A stretch of 64,000 bases of DNA from Protaetia brevitarsis (lineage: Eukaryota; Arthropoda; Insecta; Coleoptera; Scarabaeidae), in NCBI GenBank assembly GCA_004143645.1, contig RXPK01001257.1:1-64000 (forward strand), read 5' to 3'. Position numbers and translations under genes: made by a program. Below are positions 58,171-64,000 of the stretch, piece by piece. Every line of letters begins with the position of its first letter. The stretch's first letter is position 1. The notes beneath the pieces were generated by a model that saw only the letters and a list, made by a program, of their open reading frames with translations, ran no database searches and was not told the DNA's origin.

Positions 58171-60029
58171 GTGATCATTGGATTGGTAATAAAAAGCACC
58201 TTAGTATACTTATCTCTATATGGCATTCAAAATAATTTCAACTCTAATGAAACATACCCTTGATTGGTATCAGTTAAAGGCTGTTTGACGATACCAAAGT
58301 TGTTACATATTTAATGCATAAAATTTAAAATGTTTGATTTCAAATTTTGTTCCATGCGTTTATTTAGAAGTTGAACACCTTGAAATAATATTAAAAAAAT
58401 GTTACTTTTACGAAAGAATTTGATACTTAAAAAACTGCAGAAAAGATTATAATCGTCTATTCAAAAGTGAACACATTTTTCTCCACACTATTCAATGCAA
58501 TTGGGGTAAACAGATATCTTTAATTCTTGGTACCTTAACAAATCTAAGAGGTGTTAGAAAAAATACATGTATCAATATGTGTTTAGAATAAGGATCACGA
58601 TGTACTACATTCTTTCTTGATTCAGTGCCAAATTAATACAGCTAGTGTAACGCGGAGTGATCAAATATCTTGTACATACATCTATTCACCAATTACTGAA
58701 GCCATTCTTCAGACTCAACTAAGTCTAACATCGGCCATAACATTCGTCCATATACCATGTCCAATATCGTTCGGAAACCGACTGGTAATAAACTATTTAT
58801 TCGCCACAATTACTACAACCACGGTATGAATAAAAGGAACGTTCAGGGTTATTGACCATCTATATTGGCCAGTGACTTTTATTAAGCAATTAAATTTTAT
58901 TAACGCCGTCATATAAATAGCTGACGGGGTAATGAATTCAAAGCAATAATTGTATACCGTCTCCGATACTCAGTATGCAGTAGTCGATGCTCAAACGTCG
59001 CCTAACGAAATAAAACTATAACGAATCCTTGCAGTTATTTCGGGGGATTTGGTGATCCGTGCCCGAAAATCTGATATTTCAGCTTCTGTTCGTTGGCCGA
59101 TAGCCCAAACTCGTCTCGGTTTGTTTTAGTGTAAATCAAAAATAGGATATCGCGAAAATCTCGTACCGTCATGCTTGGACACGAGCGATGGGACAACGCG
59201 GTTGTAACATACATGCTTTTTCTCTTCACGTAATAATTTTAACGATACTCTATCGGAGTTTTTCGCCGGGCATGTGGATAAAAATTGCTTGGGATGCAAC
59301 AAAAGGAATCCCTTAAGCACATACAAGCGCAGTAACTTATCCTTATCGTCGGAAATAAAACGAATTGTGACTGAACAGCGCCAAGGCGGGATGCATTGTG
59401 TTTGTGTGTGTGTTTGTGTATGTACGCTTAAAGCGTAGAGGCGTTGCACATCGCGAGTATTGCCGTAAATAAACATAACTTTCGGTAAAAGCGGCAGACC
59501 TTTTGTACACCTTAGAATGTATGTTGTACAGTGGATATGAGAAAATTCCGAATTGAAATTTTTTATTTATTGATAATGTAATTAAACAGGGAAAAATGAT
59601 GGTATTGAAACGTGTGAAATACTGATTGGCCCATTCATCCACGAATAAACGAGATAAGTATAAGGTCCTGCAAAAACTGTTAAAAATTCAACGAGTTTTC
59701 TTTGTCAGGAACGAGATGAATTAAGATGACTTGGTTGTTGTTGTTGCAAATCCGAGAAAGAACATTGATCTGAAGATCTGGATTGAAGATTTTGGGATGC
59801 CTAGCACCATTGTTTAAATATATCTAGTTAGTCAACGTAATGCATTTTCGCAAAATTAAAGTATTGCTCAGGGAAGTGGTGCACTGTATCGGTGAATGTA
59901 AATTGATTTGAAAACGTGATAAATATAACAGGTATCTCGGTCAGAGTGAGAGACAGATATCTGTGTTTTATCCATCTGCGGAAACGACGGAATCCGTATC
60001 GGTGATTTACTGGCATTGGCGATTTGTGT
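58171..60029. other. Noncoding stretch, nothing recognised
   Basis: AT-rich to about 58600, then mixed. Several overlapping frames at 59035-59642 on the minus strand lack motifs. A TTG-repeat microsatellite lies at 59732-59746. Confidence 0.35.
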
Positions 60030-60151
60030 GGTCTGGGGGAAAGGGAGGGTGGATGCACGATGACGCTGTGATGACGCACCTCGCGATAATTCTCGTGTTT
60101 GTTTACATTAGAAGATTAGAATTCTGAGGTATTCTGTTATAAATATAAAGA

Positions 60152-60407
60152 AATTGAAGGGTGCACGGGAATAACGATCAAAGTCCGTATTCATACATTA
60201 AGCGATAAATGAATTTTAAAGTTTGCGACTTAAAGGTTCAAAACAAAACTACATTATAACAACTTTGATTTCTACGGACTACGACCGTTTTTGAAACAGT
60301 TTGAACGCGCATTATTATAATGCTCAGAATTTCCTACAAAATGGCACCCTTATCTCATTTTCACAAAAAAATGGACTTTGATCGTTATTCCCGTGCACCC
60401 TTCAATT
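60152..60407. mobile_element. MITE with perfect 35-bp terminal inverted repeats
   Basis: Left end 60152-60186 and right end 60373-60407 are exact reverse complements, beginning AATTGAAGGGTGCACGGGAA. The total length is 256 bp and there is no coding sequence. It is nested inside the left arm of the larger inverted repeat. The target-site duplication may be included within the palindromic AATTGAA ends. Confidence 0.88.
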
Positions 60408-61065
60408 GAAAGTATATTGCAAGGCACGTTCTTGTTGACAAACACATTAATTGAACAATTTTCTAAATTGAAGTTTTTTCTTTAAGAATAAAAATTTAAA
60501 CTTAAAAAAAAATCACTGAAAAGAGAAAAGTTAAATCTAAAAGGACGAAAATTTGCCGAGAAAAAAAACAACATAAATCTACTTCTCAATTTTTATTTTC
60601 TTAGTTTTTAAATTAATAAGTTGTTTTGTTTAACTTAATTTACTTATGCTTATGATTATATAATAATCAGAAAATGTTTGTTTTATTAAAGAGAATAAGT
60701 ATTTAGTTTGATAATATATAATCTGTAGTTCGATGGCCTTTTTATATTTAAAATTTTAATAAAACGCGAGTTTTTCGTTCGAACGTATATACGAAAACCT
60801 TCTTCTCCTCCTCTCTCCTATTGCTATCTTCGCTTCTCCCGTGTATAGCGGTACTGTCGCTAACTTCAACCGGTGTAAAGGCGGGAAATTTATATAGTTT
60901 TTCTTATATATATATATTCTTTACAAAACATTTTTTACTTGATTTACTTGTGTTTACTATTACATAATAATAGAAATTCGTTTTTTATATAATGATAAAA
61001 ACATGTAGGTAGTTTGGGGGTACAAATCGCCATTTATTTATTTACATATATGCACCACTTTACTT

Positions 61066-61227
61066 ATTAAAAACACCAAACATGATGACATAGTCGCGCT
61101 CTTTCTCTTGAGCGGCTGAAAAGTTACGAGGTAACCTTTGGGGAACATCCGTGATATTACAAGGTTACATTTCAGCCAATCAAGACAAACAGCGCCAACG
61201 CGTCATCATGTATGCTGTTTTTAATAG
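61066..61227. repeat. Short palindromic segment, about 160 bp
   Basis: AAAAACACCAAACATGATGAC on the left mirrors GTCATCATGTATGCTGTTTTT on the right. Inside, GGCTGAAAAGTTAC...AGGTAACCT mirrors AGGTTACATTTCAGCC. The two levels are imperfect. I infer a small MITE in the centre of the 60-62 kb structure. Confidence 0.55.
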
Positions 61228-62047
61228 CTTGTTTGTTTGTAGTGCTTGGAGCCAGTATCTACTGACGTCATCAGAGTAACTTGAGAGCGTCTCAGAGTTG
61301 GATTTAAAGATGGTACAAACACCGCGCTCGATTGCAATATAACCTTAATTTTATTATTTACTATTGTCAAATTGTCACAGCTATTATGAATAGGAAAGTA
61401 AAAGTAATTTTTCAACTAATGAATGTAGACTACATAAAAATGCATCATATACTAGTATTATATATACCTATTAAGTGAAGTTTTTAAAAATAATGATCGT
61501 TCTTTACATCAATCACATTGGTATCATTATATTATCCATATCGTGCAATTTTGATGCAGGTATATAAATCGGATTACATTTACAAACGACAGTTTACAAC
61601 ACGATGTTAGTGCGATTAGGTTATGTTGCACAAATTGCTAGAATTGCTCGGACGTCGGATCGCGAGCAGAAAGAGGAACCTCTTTGTGATCTGGATTTGC
61701 TTGCTCTAAAAACAAACACGCACAAATCATGCTCTAACATGGCGATTTGTACTCCAAAACTAATATTTATTTTTAATAATGAAACGAATTTCTACTATTA
61801 TGCTATAGTAAACATAAGTAAATCAAATAAAAAATAACACAAAACTTAGAACTCACATATATAGAGTATAACATTAAATTAGAAACTAAAAAAAAGTAAA
61901 GTAAAATGGTAAAAAATAACGATTATATATTATCATACTAAATATTTATTCTTCCTAGTAAAACAACTTTCAATGTAAACACGAGAATTATGCGCGTGGC
62001 GAGTCATCCAGCGTCATCGCCTATCCACCCTCTCTTTTCCCCGGACC

Positions 62048-64000
62048 TTGCAATGCTATTGCAATTAAATATATTTTGCCGACACGTAAGAGGGCCATCT
62101 TGTATGTAATAGTCTAACTATAAAGCTTATATTTAAATCGAGATGGGCACAAACGCCGTGCTGCCATCTACCGCTTTTGTCCAAAATGTTCAAAAAGCTA
62201 TTTTGTCCATAAGGTTGACTAATTAGTATGTATATAAACAATGCTAGCACTAATGCACATCAATACGGACGATTTAGTTATTGTTGCAAACGTGAAAGAG
62301 GATCATAATCTGAAGATTAACCCTACATACGAAAATGGTGTCATGGTTTCAAAGATAAACTTATATCTTTCTAGTACACATATACAGGGTGTATTAGAAC
62401 TTATGTCGAATACTTCGTCAGATGATAACTGACATTATCCTGAACAAAAAAACTTATATACACTAATACCTTATCTTTAATACTTTACGAGATAATCCCC
62501 CCATCACCATAATAATAACCTCAGAATACGATTTTAATCGCCATCGCAATGCTACCCGCTTTCAACCTGATTACTTCCACCGCGACAGCGTCAAACTTTT
62601 ATAAAACACTCCGCACGCGAGTTTCGTTTGAATTATTGAAAGAGAGAAGGGAACATTTCTTTTAGCGGTGGTACGTAAGTTTTACACCGAACACATTCTG
62701 CGCATTCGTTCCCGGAAAGAAAAAGGAGACCTAAAAACAGCGAGCTGCAGAAAGAATTGCGCCAACTCCGCTGATACGTATTTTATTTATTTATTTACAG
62801 CGGAATAAAGCGGCTGCAAGTGCGCGTCGTACGCCATACCCGTTCACATGTCAACGTCATAACTTAAAGGGTAAAAACCGCTTTAAATATTTCACGGGTT
62901 CTCGCTTGCCGTATACATCACCTGCTTACGAAATGTACGCGCTGGCCTTCCTCCAAGCCGAGGATGAAGATGATAACGGACGGATGTCTCGTCATTTATC
63001 TGCGTGCGACCGCCGTCATTATCGTCTTGAAAGTTTGGGGAAAGGGGAGGGGAGAGAAAGAGCACTTTCTTCCTGCGATATGCGCCGGTCGAGAGGGAAA
63101 AAAGCGCGGTTCCATTATGAAAAGCGACAAAGTTCGGTCACGTAGAGTGAAGTGTATTTATGGATAGCTGACTTTGAGTAAACGAGTCTGGAGTTTTTCT
63201 TTTGTCTCGGCGACAATTGCATTATTACGTGGTAGATGGCGTTCTATACACAAACACATCTAAACCCGCATACACACAAATCAACAGCCATTTCTGACGT
63301 TGTAAACATAAGCGTTTGTTTGCATGGGGGCGGATTTGAAAAATGATATTTCCAGTGTTGTAATAAACAGTAAATTAAATTTAGTTTTATAAAAAGCAAT
63401 ATAAATTTAAGAGAAAATACCACTACACCAATGACAGTTCTCAATTTAACAGTTGTCAGTCTGTCCATTAGTAATTTTATCTATATACCAAGGCAGTGAC
63501 ACAGTATATTACAGTAAGGACATGTTCGCAAAAATCCATTGTTCTTGAGTGGTCCGTTTTGAATGACCTTCAAGCCCGTTGCCATTTTGTAAAGCTGTTG
63601 CCGGGAATTTTCAAACGTGTAGAATAATTTATATTTTAAAGAAGTAGAAAATAGATTAAAAAATACACAATTTATGCGTTTTTTTATTCTGATTTTATTG
63701 CAATATTTTATGAACAGTTTATAGTAATAAAAACACGTTCCAGTAAATAATGTTTGATTAAGTGATACATTATTTGCAAGTGTTTTACGATAATTATGTT
63801 CATATTCTTTCCTTTTTGTGAAATAAACCTTTGTTTATATTTTTATAGTGTAAAAGATTCTTCCAGGAATCAATATGTTGTGGTTCTTTCTCAAATAAAT
63901 TAATAAAAATGCAACAGCATCGGTGGAAATCGGTCCAATTTCTGACACGAATACACAATAACTTTTAATTAGGGTTCAAGAGTTATGACTATATCGTTCT
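62048..64000. other. Noncoding stretch with GC-richer part at 62550-63150
   Basis: An ACAGGGTGTATTAG word occurs at about 62383. A plus-strand frame at 62906-63145 is compositionally biased and unrecognised. The region after 63200 is AT-rich. Nothing else is seen. Confidence 0.35.
62597..62606 (+). promoter_or_regulatory. Candidate TATA-like element
   Basis: CTTTTATAAAACACTCC in a GC-richer context. No downstream gene can be traced, so this is only a candidate. Confidence 0.18.

Larger units (their letters stand above)
60030..62047. mobile_element. 2.0-kb inverted-repeat structure
   Basis: Three blocks on the left pair, in mirrored order, with three on the right: 60030-60100 with 61977-62047, 60678-60723 with 61921-61966, and 60931-61030 with 61739-61835. 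The outermost block starts GGTCTGGGGGAAAGGGAGGG and includes GATGACGCTG and ATAATTCTCGTGTTT. The left arm is longer because of inserted sequence, including a MITE at 60152-60407 and a GC-richer stretch at 60770-60900. The centre (61031-61738) is not inverted and has no transposase. I infer a fold-back type element or an inverted duplication. Confidence 0.72.

Noticed and set aside
61604..61837. 77-codon plus frame
   Set aside because: It lies in the central and right-arm part of an inverted-repeat structure and shows no domain.
62906..63145. 79-codon plus frame, considered as a host exon
   Set aside because: Arginine/serine-rich composition matches the local GC-rich sequence and no homology is recognised.

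Overview
The window looks like insect nuclear DNA, possibly from a beetle, though nothing in it fixes the order. It is AT-rich with scattered GC-richer islands. Coding density is very low, and almost every long reading frame is a decayed transposable element. There is no bacterial-type gene order, no rRNA, no convincing tRNA and no CRISPR array.

Only one likely host protein gene is visible: a metaxin-1-like gene of the mitochondrial outer membrane at 54653-55611 (minus). It is intronless here and carries one single-base frameshift. The rest is retroelements, DNA-transposon remnants, tandem repeats and noncoding stretches.

Layout. 0-7 kb: noncoding DNA, a 137-bp tandem duplication and a LINE RNase H fragment (3.7-4.4 kb). 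7.2-12.2 kb: a jockey-type LINE fragment (minus), a longer LINE (plus, 7.4-10.0 kb) and a Penelope-like element (PLE) with RT and GIY-YIG remnants (10.45-12.2 kb). 12.2-15.2 kb: a GC-rich island and a 60-bp-arm palindrome. 15.2-16.9 kb: copy A of an unclassified 1.67-kb repeat; copies B and C lie at 35.0-36.3 and 50.1-51.8 kb. 18.0-21.0 kb: a satellite-like array with monomers of about 142 bp and a 318/319-bp higher-order unit, interrupted by a LINE tail. 22.2-29.1 kb: LINE fragments on both strands, a degenerate tandem repeat and a PLE-like palindrome. 31.06-33.21 kb: a 2.16-kb element with long inverted arms and several nested ACAGGGTG-type ends. 36.9-38.0 kb: four tandem 265-bp units. 41.1-41.8 kb: a Tc1/mariner-type transposase relic. 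43.2-45.5 kb: a LINE (minus). 45.5-47.7, 49.1-50.1 and 53.0-54.6 kb: more LINE pieces. 55.9-58.2 kb: a LINE (minus) split by a 1-kb segment made of a purine tract and a 4 x 124-bp tandem array. 60.0-62.1 kb: a 2-kb inverted-repeat structure containing a perfect 35-bp-TIR MITE.

No operon-like cooperation exists here. The relationships are those of nested and duplicated mobile elements around a single host gene. The most noteworthy structures are the satellite array with a recurrent TGACA/TGTCA palindrome, the three-copy 1.67-kb family, the concentric inverted-repeat element, the PLE-like palindromes and the frameshifted metaxin gene. Identities and families were judged by eye; no searches or alignments were run.
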